A DNA stretch of 64,000 bases, taken from assembly GCF_004769575.1 (NCBI RefSeq), contig NZ_RQGA01000009.1, forward strand, positions 62,001 to 126,000. Reading direction: 5' to 3'. This document shows positions 26,491 to 35,397 of this stretch, in pieces. Both the position numbers and the translations under genes were made by a program. Origin of the DNA: Leptospira perdikensis. Its GTDB lineage: Bacteria; Spirochaetota; Leptospiria; Leptospirales; Leptospiraceae. The notes below the pieces were generated by a model. That model did no database searches. It was not told the origin of the DNA and worked only from the letters and a program-made list of their open reading frames with translations. The first letter of the stretch is position 1. Each line of letters begins with the position of its first letter.

Positions 26491-27372
26491 GTGTCTCTAA
26501 ACCTTCTCACCACCAAACAAGTCGACCCGGTTGCATACTATTTGGATCTTCCTATCCATCCGCCGTATGATGCCCGTGATGCGTTTGATGCCATCCCCAT
26601 GCAGCTTCTTCCTTTTGCTGATGGACTCACGGTTGGTTGGAAGGTAAGCCCTATGCAGTTTGTGGATGGGCTTGGCCGTGACCTCAAATTTGATTGTCCT
26701 AATATTGTCATCACTGGGGGACAAAACCTAGGTGATTCACCTGTGGCTTTGTATGTTACCTCTGCTTTTTATGATGCCAAAAGTCGTCTCCTTGCTAGCC
26801 AAACTTGTGAACACATCATCCAACCTTGGGAGAGTTATGATGTCCCTGGGCTTTGGAGTCGGTTTCCTTTCCCGATCACAGAGATTGCCAGAGCCTCCGT
26901 CAATATCACTTCTTATGGTTGGGAAGACCCAAGACCCAAAGAAGCAGTAGTTCTTTCCAAACAAAAATCAAAATCAGAAACCAGATATGATTGGATGCGG
27001 GATGGGGGAGTGGTTGGATCTTATAGTTTTCAAAAATGGAATCCAGGTAAGGGAGATCTTCTTTTTGCCAGCGAATCCCTTACCAAACAAAACCGGGTCC
27101 GAATTCGATTGGAACGTAGACAAAGTGAAGGTTTGACTTATGTGGCCCTAGTCCAGTCCCAATCCCCAAAAACACAGACGAAAACCTTTGATCATTTGAT
27201 CCAATATGCACTTTATACAGAAGACGGCAGGCTCTGCCACGGCGGTTCTTGTATGGGAATGGGAAATCATGGCGATTTGGTCTCTCTGGTTCCCATTTTA
27301 CCGGAAATTTTAGATTCAGAGTCTCTTTACTTGGAACTTGTTGCTTGGGAAGGTCCTTCCGGTTCCCTCTGA
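26491..27372 (+). CDS. Conserved protein of unknown function between thrS and infC
   Basis: The protein has about 293 residues from a GTG at 26491. The frame is open to a TTG at 26467, and neither has a clear ribosome site. It has no signal peptide or membrane helix and is rich in Trp, Pro and Gly. A beta-rich soluble fold is likely, ending in HGGSCMGMGNHGDL and LVAWEGPSG. I do not recognise the family. Its location inside a translation operon suggests constitutive expression. Confidence 0.75.
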   Translation: MSLNLLTTKQVDPVAYYLDLPIHPPYDARDAFDAIPMQLLPFADGLTVGWKVSPMQFVDGLGRDLKFDCPNIVITGGQNLGDSPVALYVTSAFYDAKSRLLASQTCEHIIQPWESYDVPGLWSRFPFPITEIARASVNITSYGWEDPRPKEAVVLSKQKSKSETRYDWMRDGGVVGSYSFQKWNPGKGDLLFASESLTKQNRVRIRLERRQSEGLTYVALVQSQSPKTQTKTFDHLIQYALYTEDGRLCHGGSCMGMGNHGDLVSLVPILPEILDSESLYLELVAWEGPSGSL

Positions 27373-27425
27373 TCCACTTCCGTCCTAATTCCGAAAGAAA
27401 TGTACTTGCTCGCCTGGATTTTCGT

Positions 27426-27454
27426 CCGAAATTGGAAATTGAAAGAAATTTCGG
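27426..27454 (+). promoter_or_regulatory. Stem-loop overlapping the infC ribosome site
   Basis: CCGAAATT (27426-27433) and AATTTCGG (27447-27454) are exact complements with a 13-base loop. The 3' arm takes in the first GG of the infC ribosome site GGAG (27453-27456), 5 bases before the ATG. It may let initiation be tuned by structure. Confidence 0.4.
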
Positions 27455-27461
27455 AGACTGA

Positions 27462-28025
27462 ATGCAGAAACGGCCCAACCCTAGAGGGAACCCAAACCAA
27501 GATAAATTCGCCCACATCAGAATTAACGAACAAATTACCAATGTAGCATCGATCCGACTCGTCTCTGACGAAGGGTCTGACATCGTTACTCTGGATGAAG
27601 CTCTGAGAAGAGCTAAGGAAGCTAACCTTGATTTGGTGGAAGTCTCGGGAGACCAAGATGTTCACGTCTGTAAGCTGATCGATTTTGGAAAATACAAATT
27701 CGAACTTCTTAAAAAAACGAAAGAAGCGAAAAAGAAACAACACGTTGTCACGGTGAAAGAAATTAAAATCCGCCCGCGGATTGATAACCATGACTTCGAG
27801 ATTAAGAAGCGTCATGCTTTAGAATTCTTACAAAAGGGTGATAAAGTAAAAGTGACTCTTCGATTCCGAGGCAGAGAGATGGTTCACTCTGAAATTGGAA
27901 TGAATATTGTTAACCGGTTTGTCGAGGACCTAAAAGAGCATGCCTCTCCCGAAAAAATGCCGGTACACGACGGAAAGACGATAGTGGTCGTGATGAACCC
28001 AATTGGTGAAAAACCTAAAGGATAA
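27462..28025 (+). CDS. infC: Translation initiation factor IF-3
   Basis: The 187-residue IF-3 has the N-terminal domain ([27 protein letters not shown]), a lysine-rich linker, and the C-terminal domain ([28 protein letters not shown]). It binds the 30S subunit and checks start codons. It uses a normal ATG here, not the rare AUU seen in enterics, so the usual start-codon feedback is absent. GGAG precedes the start, partly within a hairpin. rpmI follows 8 bases after the stop. Confidence 0.97.
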   Translation: MQKRPNPRGNPNQDKFAHIRINEQITNVASIRLVSDEGSDIVTLDEALRRAKEANLDLVEVSGDQDVHVCKLIDFGKYKFELLKKTKEAKKKQHVVTVKEIKIRPRIDNHDFEIKKRHALEFLQKGDKVKVTLRFRGREMVHSEIGMNIVNRFVEDLKEHASPEKMPVHDGKTIVVVMNPIGEKPKG

Positions 28026-28033
28026 AAACAACT

Positions 28034-28234
28034 ATGTATAAACTAAAAACAAACAGGGCAGCAGCCAAACGTTTTAAGTTTACCAAGTCTGGTAAAATTA
28101 AACGCGGTTGTGCGTTCCGACGACATATCTTAGAGAAAAAATCTCCTAAGATGAAACACCAAAGCCGTGGAATGCACCTCATCCATGAAACCGATTACAA
28201 CCGTGTAGAAAAACTTCTACCTTACGGAGGTTAA
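28034..28234 (+). CDS. rpmI: Ribosomal protein L35
   Basis: The 66-residue, strongly basic protein begins [20 protein letters not shown] and ends in the family pattern [16 protein letters not shown]. It belongs to the 50S subunit. It sits 8 bases after infC and 3 bases before rplT, the standard order. Confidence 0.97.
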   Translation: MYKLKTNRAAAKRFKFTKSGKIKRGCAFRRHILEKKSPKMKHQSRGMHLIHETDYNRVEKLLPYGG

Positions 28235-28237
28235 ACG

Positions 28238-28591
28238 ATGCCACGCGCAGTCAACGGAACCATTCATAAGAATCGTAGAAAAAAAGTTCTCGCTAAAGCA
28301 AAAGGTTTTAGAGGCGGACGTTCTAAACTTTTCAGAACAGCAAAATCGGCTGTAATGAAAGCGGGTCAATGGGCATACCGTGACCGTAGAAAGAAAAAGT
28401 CCGAATTCCGTAAACTTTGGATTACGAGAATCAATGCCGCTGTGAGAGAAAATGGAATGTCTTATTCTAAATTCATCCATGCACTCAAAACACACGGAAT
28501 CAACTTAGACAGAAAAACTTTGGCTGACCTTGCTTACAACCACAAGGAAGTGTTCAACGCCATCGTAGAAAAAACGAAAGTCGCTAAGTAA
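28238..28591 (+). CDS. rplT: Ribosomal protein L20
   Basis: The 117-residue basic protein has the L20 start ([15 protein letters not shown]) and the conserved stretches [22 protein letters not shown] and LWITRINAA. It is needed for early 50S assembly and in many bacteria represses its own operon. It is followed by a strong stem-loop at 28605-28635. Confidence 0.97.
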   Translation: MPRAVNGTIHKNRRKKVLAKAKGFRGGRSKLFRTAKSAVMKAGQWAYRDRRKKKSEFRKLWITRINAAVRENGMSYSKFIHALKTHGINLDRKTLADLAYNHKEVFNAIVEKTKVAK

Positions 28592-28604
28592 ATTAGTGCT
28601 TGAT

Positions 28605-28635
28605 TGGAATAGAATGGCTCGGCTATTCTATTCCA
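28605..28635. repeat. 11-bp perfect inverted repeat after rplT
   Basis: TGGAATAGAAT and ATTCTATTCCA flank a 9-base loop (GGCTCGGCT). No T-run follows, so it is not a standard terminator. It could be an mRNA-processing or stabilising hairpin that separates ribosomal from downstream messages. Confidence 0.6.
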
Positions 28636-28648
28636 TCGGATTGTTATC

Positions 28649-29290
28649 ATGTTAAAAATCGAAACCATTGAAGAGCTAGAAAGTAAAGTTGTTAAGGCTT
28701 TGGAACTCATCCAAGACCTAAGAACAGAAAACGCACGCCTGGAGACTGAAAACGAGACCCTCCGCGCGGAAAATGACCAAATGAAGCTCGCAATGGAGGA
28801 GAAAGAACGCGAATTAAAAACACTTCGCACTCAGCTCCAAGACGCAAACGATGAGTTAAACCAACTCCGCGAAAGAGAAGGACTTTTGGAATCCAAAGTC
28901 CATCAACTCCTCGGTCGTTTGGATGGACTTCCCACTACCGGAAGTTCCGCTCCGAAAACGCAAAGCCCCGATTCCTCTCCAGTAGAACCAATCGCGGCCG
29001 CTGGTGCTGCGGCAGTTGCCACTAGTTTGGCGGCGTCAGACGAAGATGATGAAATCATCCTTCTGGACGAAGACGAATCCGAGTTCCAAACAGAAGAAGT
29101 TTTGGAAAAACCGCCAGCATCTGCATCCTTTGAAAAAGAAGAAGTGGCTGTAGAATCAGAAGAAGAGGTTCCTACTGTGGAAATCGACGAAGATGACGAC
29201 ATCATTATCGACGATGACGACGAGGCGATCAGTGTCTTTGATGCTGACGACGACGATGATTTTTTAATTATCGAAGACGATCCTAAATAA
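28649..29290 (+). CDS. ZapB-like coiled-coil protein with long acidic tail
   Basis: The 213-residue protein starts with about 85 residues of unbroken heptad-rich coiled coil (IEELESKVVKALELIQDL), as in ZapB. A Ser/Pro/Ala-rich linker with a run of alanines follows. The tail (about 130-213) is almost entirely Asp/Glu with a few hydrophobic residues (DDDIIIDDDDEAISVF). zapA lies 5 bases downstream, which supports a role in FtsZ-ring organisation. ZapB of enterics is only about 80 residues, so the acidic tail is extra. Confidence 0.75.
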   Translation: MLKIETIEELESKVVKALELIQDLRTENARLETENETLRAENDQMKLAMEEKERELKTLRTQLQDANDELNQLREREGLLESKVHQLLGRLDGLPTTGSSAPKTQSPDSSPVEPIAAAGAAAVATSLAASDEDDEIILLDEDESEFQTEEVLEKPPASASFEKEEVAVESEEEVPTVEIDEDDDIIIDDDDEAISVFDADDDDDFLIIEDDPK

Positions 29291-29295
29291 TTTTT

Positions 29296-29613
29296 ATGGC
29301 AGAGTCTGCCCCACAACCTCAAAAAATAACCAAACAGATCTTTGGTGAAACCTATACCATTGTCGGTGAAGCAACTTCTGGGTACATCTCTGAGGTGGCC
29401 GATTATGTCGAATCACGACTGTTGGAATTGTCAAAAGCACTTCCAACAGCATCCAAAACAAAACTTGCCGTACTTTGTGCACTCAATTTGGCGGACGAAC
29501 TGTTCCAGATGAAGGAAGTTTCGGCTAAGGCGAGTGAAATCCCTGAATTAGAAGAACGAACAAAGAAGATCATTTCTCTATTGGAAGAGGGGATCATTGG
29601 GGATCATTTTTGA
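29296..29613 (+). CDS. zapA: ZapA, FtsZ-ring-associated protein
   Basis: The 105-residue protein has the ZapA fold. A short beta start (ITKQIFGETYTIVGE) is followed by a long helix with AVLCALNLADELF, the family core. ZapA crosslinks FtsZ filaments. The gene lies between the coiled-coil gene and 5-formyl-THF cyclo-ligase, the same zapA-ygfA neighbourhood as in enterics, but without room for 6S RNA. Confidence 0.88.
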   Translation: MAESAPQPQKITKQIFGETYTIVGEATSGYISEVADYVESRLLELSKALPTASKTKLAVLCALNLADELFQMKEVSAKASEIPELEERTKKIISLLEEGIIGDHF

Positions 29614-30194
29614 ATTCTATTTCAAAACAAGACGCTAGGAACATTCTAAAAAAAAATCTTCCGAACTTACCGGAACGGGAAGACCACGAAGCTGCCATTC
29701 TACGAAGGTTATACCCTATTTTACAGGGCAAATCCAGAATCATTACTTATTCGCCTGATCTTCTTTATGAAGTCGATGTTCTTCCCATCATTGAATCTTG
29801 CCCCCTTCCGAGACCCACAGGTTTTATTGAAGCGAGACATTCTGCTAAATGGTACTTTCCTCGAATGGAAGAGGGAAAGGTTTTGCGTTTCCTTCGTCCC
29901 CATTCCTTTGAAAAGAACGGACTTGGACTTTTTGAACCGATAGGAGATGAGGAGATCTCCGTAGAAGAAGCCGATTTGATTTTAGTTCCTGCTCTTGGTT
30001 TCAATGAAAAAGGTTATCGTTTGGGGCGCGGTGGCGGATATTATGATCGCATTTTAAATTCAGAATCGCTTCAAAAGAAAACCATTGGACTTAGTTTTTC
30101 CAAACTTTTTCCCGTCCCATTCCTTGCAGAGAGCCACGATCTAAAAATAGGAAAAATGATTACGGAAATCCAGATTCATTCGTTTTTAGATTGA
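29610..30194 (+). CDS. 5-formyltetrahydrofolate cyclo-ligase
   Basis: The 194-residue protein starts at TTG inside the last codons of zapA (overlap 4 bases), with GGGG upstream. The ATP/folate-binding signature LGRGGGYYDR is present, preceded by LILVPALGFNEKGYR. The enzyme converts 5-formyl-THF to 5,10-methenyl-THF and removes an inhibitor of folate enzymes. Confidence 0.93.
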   Translation: MNSISKQDARNILKKNLPNLPEREDHEAAILRRLYPILQGKSRIITYSPDLLYEVDVLPIIESCPLPRPTGFIEARHSAKWYFPRMEEGKVLRFLRPHSFEKNGLGLFEPIGDEEISVEEADLILVPALGFNEKGYRLGRGGGYYDRILNSESLQKKTIGLSFSKLFPVPFLAESHDLKIGKMITEIQIHSFLD

Positions 30195-30231
30195 ATCCAC
30201 GTAGGATTCTGACACGATTCCAGGTAAGCAT

Positions 30232-30735
30232 ATGGACCAAGAAACATTACTCACATCCCTTGCGGAAAAAACCAAAATGGAACAAGAGTCCGATCTGGGA
30301 GACTTGGAACAGTTCCTTACATTTACCATCGATAAAGAATTCTTTGGGATTCGTTTGTTGTTGGTGCATGAAATTTTAAAACCAGTTTTAATCACAAGAA
30401 TTCCTAATGTGGATGATTATATTTTAGGTGTGATCAACCTTCGAGGTGAGATCATTCCTATTTTAGATTTGAAAAAAAGATTCCACGAAACTGATTCTGA
30501 AATATTTCCTATCTCTCGCATCATAGTTATTATGTTAGACGAGAAACGTATTGGAGTCCTTGTTGATGAAGTCAAACAAGTTGTAAAAATCCAAAAGGAT
30601 TTTATCAGTTATACAACTGATGACTTGTCGTTAAACTATAGTAAGATGGTTGAATCCGTATCTAGACACGAAGACCATTTGATTTTGAATTTGGATTTGG
30701 AACAAATTGTTGATTTTGTTTCTTCCGCAAAGTAA
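30232..30735 (+). CDS. cheW: CheW chemotaxis coupling protein
   Basis: The 167-residue CheW domain has the core motifs FLTFTIDKEFFGIRLLLV, ITRIPNVDDYILGVINLRG and IPILDLKKRF. It links methyl-accepting receptors to CheA. It heads a compact cheW-cheA-cheB-cheY operon. The 25-residue N-terminal extension before the domain is a little longer than in E. coli CheW. Confidence 0.95.
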   Translation: MDQETLLTSLAEKTKMEQESDLGDLEQFLTFTIDKEFFGIRLLLVHEILKPVLITRIPNVDDYILGVINLRGEIIPILDLKKRFHETDSEIFPISRIIVIMLDEKRIGVLVDEVKQVVKIQKDFISYTTDDLSLNYSKMVESVSRHEDHLILNLDLEQIVDFVSSAK

Positions 30736-30753
30736 AGAAAAAGGGATACGACA

Positions 30754-33700
30754 TTGGCTGGAATTTTAGGCGAATACACAGAAGTTTTCCTGGAAGAATC
30801 TGAGGATCAAATTGAGGAATTAAATTCCAATTTGGTGAAACTAGAAAAAGACCATGAAAACCCAGAAATCATCAATGATATTTTTCGTGCAGCACACTCA
30901 TTAAAAAGTTCTTCTGCTTTCGTTGGATTATACAATCTTTCGGATCTGTCCCACACAATGGAAAACCTTCTCCAAAAAATCAGAGAAGGGAGTTTGGAAA
31001 TCAACGTTAAGTTGGTAAATCTATTATTTGAATGTTTTGATCTCATCAAACAAGTGATCGAAGGTGTCGCCAACGGTGTAAAAGTGGAAACACCTTTTAC
31101 TGACATGATTAAAAAACTGCAGGACTATGAGGCGCAACCGACACAATCTGGTGGTGGTTCCAGTGCTACTAAATCAAATCCGAGTGGCCCGGCAAAGTCT
31201 GCAGATAGTTCTAGTTCTTCCCTTAGTTTGACCGAAGATGAAATTTCAGAAATTCGCCAATCCTTAAAAGAAGATAGTGGGCTTTCTGCATTTTCCGTTA
31301 ACTTAAAGTTGAAGGATGATACGCCGATGCAGAATCTAAGACTTCTGCTTATTTTACAGTCAGTAAAACAATCTGGTGCTATCATCAAATGTAATCCCAC
31401 TGAAGATGCTTTGGACAATGGTCAAGGTAGTTTTGCACTTTCTTTTATTACTGTAACCAAAAACAACCAACACGAGTTACATGTTCAATGTAATATTGAT
31501 ATGGTTGATAGTCTTTCTGTGGAAGAAATCGAACTTCCTGAAACAGAAATGGAAGCTCTCGAAAAAAGATCAGAAGGGGCATCCTCTGACATTGCGGGAA
31601 GTTCTGCTTTGGGGCAGTCTGATTCAGAAGAGAAACATGCTGTTAAAGGTTCAGCTAATTTTGATAAAGCGGTAACTGATTCCAAGGTGGTGATGCGAAC
31701 CATCAAAGTATCATCTGACAAATTAGACCAACTCATGAATAACGTTGGGGAACTTGTTATTACCAATTCTGGATTCCAGAAGATATATGATGATTTAGTC
31801 GCACAGTTTGGTGAAGATTCTTTATTCAATGAACTCAAAGGAAAAATCGATCAGATCAATCGAATTTCTAAAGACTTACAAACTGGAATTATGAATATCC
31901 GAATGGTTCCAATTGGATCCGTATTCAATCGTTTTACAAGACTCATTCGGGATCTCTCTTTAGAAACAGGAAAACAAGTAAATCTTGTTTTACGTGGTGA
32001 AAACACAGAACTCGATAAAAAAGTAATCGATGCCATTGGTGAACCACTCATCCATCTCATTCGAAATTCTGTGGATCATGGAATTGAATCTCCTTCGGAG
32101 AGAAGGGCTTCTGGCAAACCGGAAGAAGGTACTGTAGAACTCAATGCTTACCAAGGTGGGTCGAATATCCTTGTAGAAATTCGAGATGATGGAAAGGGTT
32201 TGAACAAAGATAAAATCCTTAAAAAAGCCATCGAACGCGGACTTGTTAGCGATACGGATGCACAAAACCTATCAGAGTCGGACATCTTTCAATTTATCTT
32301 TGCTCCTGGATTTTCCACTGCGGATAAAATTTCCGATATTTCTGGGCGTGGTGTAGGGATGAACGTTGTCAACAAACTCATTGAAGAGTTTAAGGGCAAA
32401 ATCCTCATTCATTCAGAAGAAGGAAAAGGTTCTTCTTTTACACTTTCTTTCCCACAAGCATTGGCCATCATTCCTTCCATTCTTGTGATTATGGAAGAGG
32501 AAGTGTATGCTTTCCCACTTTCAGAAGTATCCGAAACGATCAAAGTAAATTTGGATCAAATCACAACTCTTGAGGGACACGAAATCATTAACTTACGTGG
32601 TGAGGTATTACCGATCTACCGTTTGAATCGTATCCTTGGTCTTGCCGACAAACAAGAGATGGTGGAAGTGCCGGTCGTCATCGTGAATTACAAAACGAGA
32701 AAACTCGGGTTTATGGTAGATGATTTAATTGGAAAACACGAAACCGTAATTAAATCTCTTGGTAAGAACTTCAAAGACATCCAGGGTTTGACCGGTGCGA
32801 CCATTATGGGTGATGGAACCATCATTCTTGTATTGGACATTCCTGGCCTTGTAGAAATTGCCGCCGACAAAGTGGATTGGTCTGATAAATTGGTGGCAGG
32901 TGATATGATGAAACGTGCCTCCACGATTCGCTCTCTCGAAATGTCGGATTCCGAGTATATGTTTAAATCCAATCACCCAACTAACCGGTATAACGCGAAG
33001 TTGATCGAATTACGTGCGAAAGATAAATCGCGTGTTAAAAAAGATAAACATAAGATCGAAAAACATGTCATTGTTCCAAAAGAAGAAGTATTTGCCGAAG
33101 AACCAGCAACCAATCTTAAAATCACAACAGAAGTGATCAAAACGGAAACTGTTGTGAATGGGGATTCAGGGGAATCGTCGCATTCCTCTACGTCGACTCT
33201 TGTGATTGATCACAAAACAGACGAAATTCATCGTTTGGCAGATGTTGCAAAAATAGAAAACGTTAAACTTACGGAAAGAGAACAAGCCGCGGAAATCATA
33301 AAAGGGTTTGTCGAACAAAAAGAAGAACGATTGAACCAAGTGGCTGCATTGAATTCAAACGCGATCAACGAAATCATGTCTTCTAAAGATATCAAAAAAT
33401 TAGAGAACATTGTCAATACAGGTATGATGAATGCCGGTGTTGTTTTGTCTCAGTTAGTTGGTAAAGAAGTTGAACTTTTTATTCCTGAAATCAAACTCAC
33501 TGATCGTGAAGGATTAGCAAAAGAGTTTCGTTATTCTATGGACCAGTTCTTTGGAATGAAAATTCGTATGACTGGAGATCTGAACGGAAACCTTCTGATG
33601 ATGTTTTCTGAAGACAATGGGTCTGAAATTGCCAAAGAATTACTTGGTTCGGAAGATGCTAAATATGCTGAAGGAAGCACACATAAACTTTCAGAAGATA

Positions 33701-33966
33701 TGGTTTCCGTTCTCTCTGAGATTTCCAATATTGTTTGTTCGAGTGTGATGAACTCACTTTCTAACAAATTAAAAAAAGAAGTGTTACCTTCGGTTCCAGA
33801 AATGATTACAGGTAGTTTTATGGATGTGATCGACATTGTGAAACCAGAACGAACCAAGTTTTTGTCCATGCATACAGAATTTAATCACCAAGGAAGTAAC
33901 CTAATTGGTGTTTTAATCTTCTTACCTGATTTTGACGAACTGGTAGATTTGATCCATAAATCATGA
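30754..33966 (+). CDS. cheA: CheA histidine kinase fused to a C-terminal CheC phosphatase domain
   Basis: The 1070-residue protein starts at TTG. It has the HPt domain with H48 (AAHSLKSSS), a variable P2-like region, dimerisation helices (DQLMNNVGELVIT), the kinase domain (LIRNSVDHGIE, IRDDGKG, GRGVGMNVV) and a CheW-like domain. A charged linker of about 150 residues then leads to a full CheC domain (872-1070). Its second active site is intact as SxxxExxN(x22)P (S985, E989, N992, P1015). The first site is broken (E to N), though its Asn and Pro are kept. The fusion would carry kinase and CheY-P phosphatase in one molecule at the receptor array. Confidence 0.95.
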   Translation: MAGILGEYTEVFLEESEDQIEELNSNLVKLEKDHENPEIINDIFRAAHSLKSSSAFVGLYNLSDLSHTMENLLQKIREGSLEINVKLVNLLFECFDLIKQVIEGVANGVKVETPFTDMIKKLQDYEAQPTQSGGGSSATKSNPSGPAKSADSSSSSLSLTEDEISEIRQSLKEDSGLSAFSVNLKLKDDTPMQNLRLLLILQSVKQSGAIIKCNPTEDALDNGQGSFALSFITVTKNNQHELHVQCNIDMVDSLSVEEIELPETEMEALEKRSEGASSDIAGSSALGQSDSEEKHAVKGSANFDKAVTDSKVVMRTIKVSSDKLDQLMNNVGELVITNSGFQKIYDDLVAQFGEDSLFNELKGKIDQINRISKDLQTGIMNIRMVPIGSVFNRFTRLIRDLSLETGKQVNLVLRGENTELDKKVIDAIGEPLIHLIRNSVDHGIESPSERRASGKPEEGTVELNAYQGGSNILVEIRDDGKGLNKDKILKKAIERGLVSDTDAQNLSESDIFQFIFAPGFSTADKISDISGRGVGMNVVNKLIEEFKGKILIHSEEGKGSSFTLSFPQALAIIPSILVIMEEEVYAFPLSEVSETIKVNLDQITTLEGHEIINLRGEVLPIYRLNRILGLADKQEMVEVPVVIVNYKTRKLGFMVDDLIGKHETVIKSLGKNFKDIQGLTGATIMGDGTIILVLDIPGLVEIAADKVDWSDKLVAGDMMKRASTIRSLEMSDSEYMFKSNHPTNRYNAKLIELRAKDKSRVKKDKHKIEKHVIVPKEEVFAEEPATNLKITTEVIKTETVVNGDSGESSHSSTSTLVIDHKTDEIHRLADVAKIENVKLTEREQAAEIIKGFVEQKEERLNQVAALNSNAINEIMSSKDIKKLENIVNTGMMNAGVVLSQLVGKEVELFIPEIKLTDREGLAKEFRYSMDQFFGMKIRMTGDLNGNLLMMFSEDNGSEIAKELLGSEDAKYAEGSTHKLSEDMVSVLSEISNIVCSSVMNSLSNKLKKEVLPSVPEMITGSFMDVIDIVKPERTKFLSMHTEFNHQGSNLIGVLIFLPDFDELVDLIHKS

Positions 33967-35030
33967 ATAAAAAACCTACCGTTGTTATCATTGACGACTC
34001 ACTGCTTGTGAGGAATATCCTAAGTGATGTCCTCACCAAAAAAGATGAAGTACAAGTCATTGCCACCGGTAAAACCGGAATGGATTGTATTGATTTAGCG
34101 GAAAAATTAAAACCTGACTTTATCGTTTTGGACATTGAGATGCCGATTATGGATGGTCTCACTGCCCTTGCAGAAATCAAAAAACTCAAACTCAATACAC
34201 ATGTCATTATGCTTTCGGTACTCACCCAACATGGGGCTGATGCTACTTTTAAAGCATTAGAGCTTGGTGCCGTTGACTTCATTCCGAAACCGTCCAGTGG
34301 AAATCAGTTTTCACCAGAAGATGTTGCAGCAGTTTTATCTGCAAAAATTAAAGGGTTTTCTGATTCTAGGTTGCCGAGTCCAGAAATCCAACCAAGGCCG
34401 GAACGGACCGAACGCCAATTAAATAAAAGTTTTCAAAAACCGATCAAAGTAGACGCTATCGGAATAGGGACCTCGACGGGGGGACCAAAAGCCTTACAGA
34501 CTGTCTTCGCTAGCATTCCGGAAGATTTTGCGAAGCCTATCTTTGTGGTGCAACACATGCCGGCGGGGTTTACGAAGGCATTTGCGGATCGATTGAATTC
34601 CTTGTCTAAAATACAAGTGAAGGAAGCAGAACAAGGGGATCTCGTGCAATCAGGAACCGCTTACATTGCTCCTGGTGATTATCAAATGAAGGTGATCACT
34701 AAGGGAAAGGATCGTGTCATTGAACTCACCCATGCAGGGCAGGTCAATGGGCATAGACCATCCATTGAAGTATTGTTTGATAGTTTGGTGGAAGCTTATG
34801 GTGGAGATCATCTTTTATCCATGATCATGACAGGTATGGGAAAAGATGGATCACAAGCAATCACCAACATTCACGCCAAGGGAGGTATTACTTTGGCGCA
34901 GAATGAAGCAACATCGGTTGTCTATGGGATGAACCGGGTTGCAGTGGAATTGGGAGGCATTGATTTTGTCCTTCCGGTGGATGATTTAGTACCAAAGATG
35001 ATAGAATTATTAAAGTCGAGAGGGAATTAA
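33963..35030 (+). CDS. cheB: CheB receptor methylesterase/deamidase
   Basis: The 355-residue protein has an N-terminal receiver (IDDS acidic pocket, phosphorylated Asp in IVLDIEMP) and a C-terminal methylesterase. The catalytic Ser is in GIGTSTGGP, His in VVQHMPAGF and Asp in MTGMGKDGS. It demethylates and deamidates chemoreceptors when phosphorylated by CheA. It overlaps cheA by 4 bases. No cheR lies in the window. Confidence 0.96.
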   Translation: MNKKPTVVIIDDSLLVRNILSDVLTKKDEVQVIATGKTGMDCIDLAEKLKPDFIVLDIEMPIMDGLTALAEIKKLKLNTHVIMLSVLTQHGADATFKALELGAVDFIPKPSSGNQFSPEDVAAVLSAKIKGFSDSRLPSPEIQPRPERTERQLNKSFQKPIKVDAIGIGTSTGGPKALQTVFASIPEDFAKPIFVVQHMPAGFTKAFADRLNSLSKIQVKEAEQGDLVQSGTAYIAPGDYQMKVITKGKDRVIELTHAGQVNGHRPSIEVLFDSLVEAYGGDHLLSMIMTGMGKDGSQAITNIHAKGGITLAQNEATSVVYGMNRVAVELGGIDFVLPVDDLVPKMIELLKSRGN

Positions 35031-35031
35031 T

Positions 35032-35394
35032 ATGGCAAGAATTTTGGTTGTAGATGATGCAAAATTCATGAGAACGCTCGTAAAAGATGCGTTAGTTGGT
35101 GCGGGTCACGAGATCGTAGGTGAAGCTGAGAACGGTAATATTGCGGTGGAACAATACAAAAACCTCAAACCAGACTTAGTAACAATGGACATTACCATGC
35201 GTGAAAAAGATGGTATCGAAGCAACAAAGGAAATCATTAAGTTTGATGCTTCTGCTAAAATCATTATGGTAACGGCTCTTGGTCAAGAAGACTTACTTGC
35301 GAAAGCAATTAAGATGGGTGTGAAGGATTTTGTGGTAAAACCTTTTCCACCAGAAAGATTGCAACAAGCAGCAGCAAAAGCATTAGGTTTATAA
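35032..35394 (+). CDS. cheY: CheY response regulator
   Basis: The 120-residue stand-alone receiver has VDDAKFMR, the phosphorylation site in LVTMDITM, the conserved Thr/Ala (MVTALG) and Lys in VVKPFPPERL. When phosphorylated it should bind the flagellar switch. The gene starts 1 base after cheB. The CheC domain on CheA is a candidate phosphatase for it. Confidence 0.95.
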   Translation: MARILVVDDAKFMRTLVKDALVGAGHEIVGEAENGNIAVEQYKNLKPDLVTMDITMREKDGIEATKEIIKFDASAKIIMVTALGQEDLLAKAIKMGVKDFVVKPFPPERLQQAAAKALGL

Positions 35395-35397
35395 CCC

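Noticed and set aside
27327..27815. Minus-strand 162-residue frame over infC
   Set aside because: It lies opposite infC, which is certain, and has no recognisable product.
28903..29322. Minus-strand 139-residue Ser-rich frame
   Set aside because: It is the antisense of the Asp/Glu-rich tail at 28649-29290. GAC/GAA runs read as serine on the other strand.
29590..29620. 6S RNA between zapA and the 5-formyl-THF cyclo-ligase gene
   Set aside because: In enterics ssrS sits here, but the two genes overlap by 4 bases in this genome, leaving no room.
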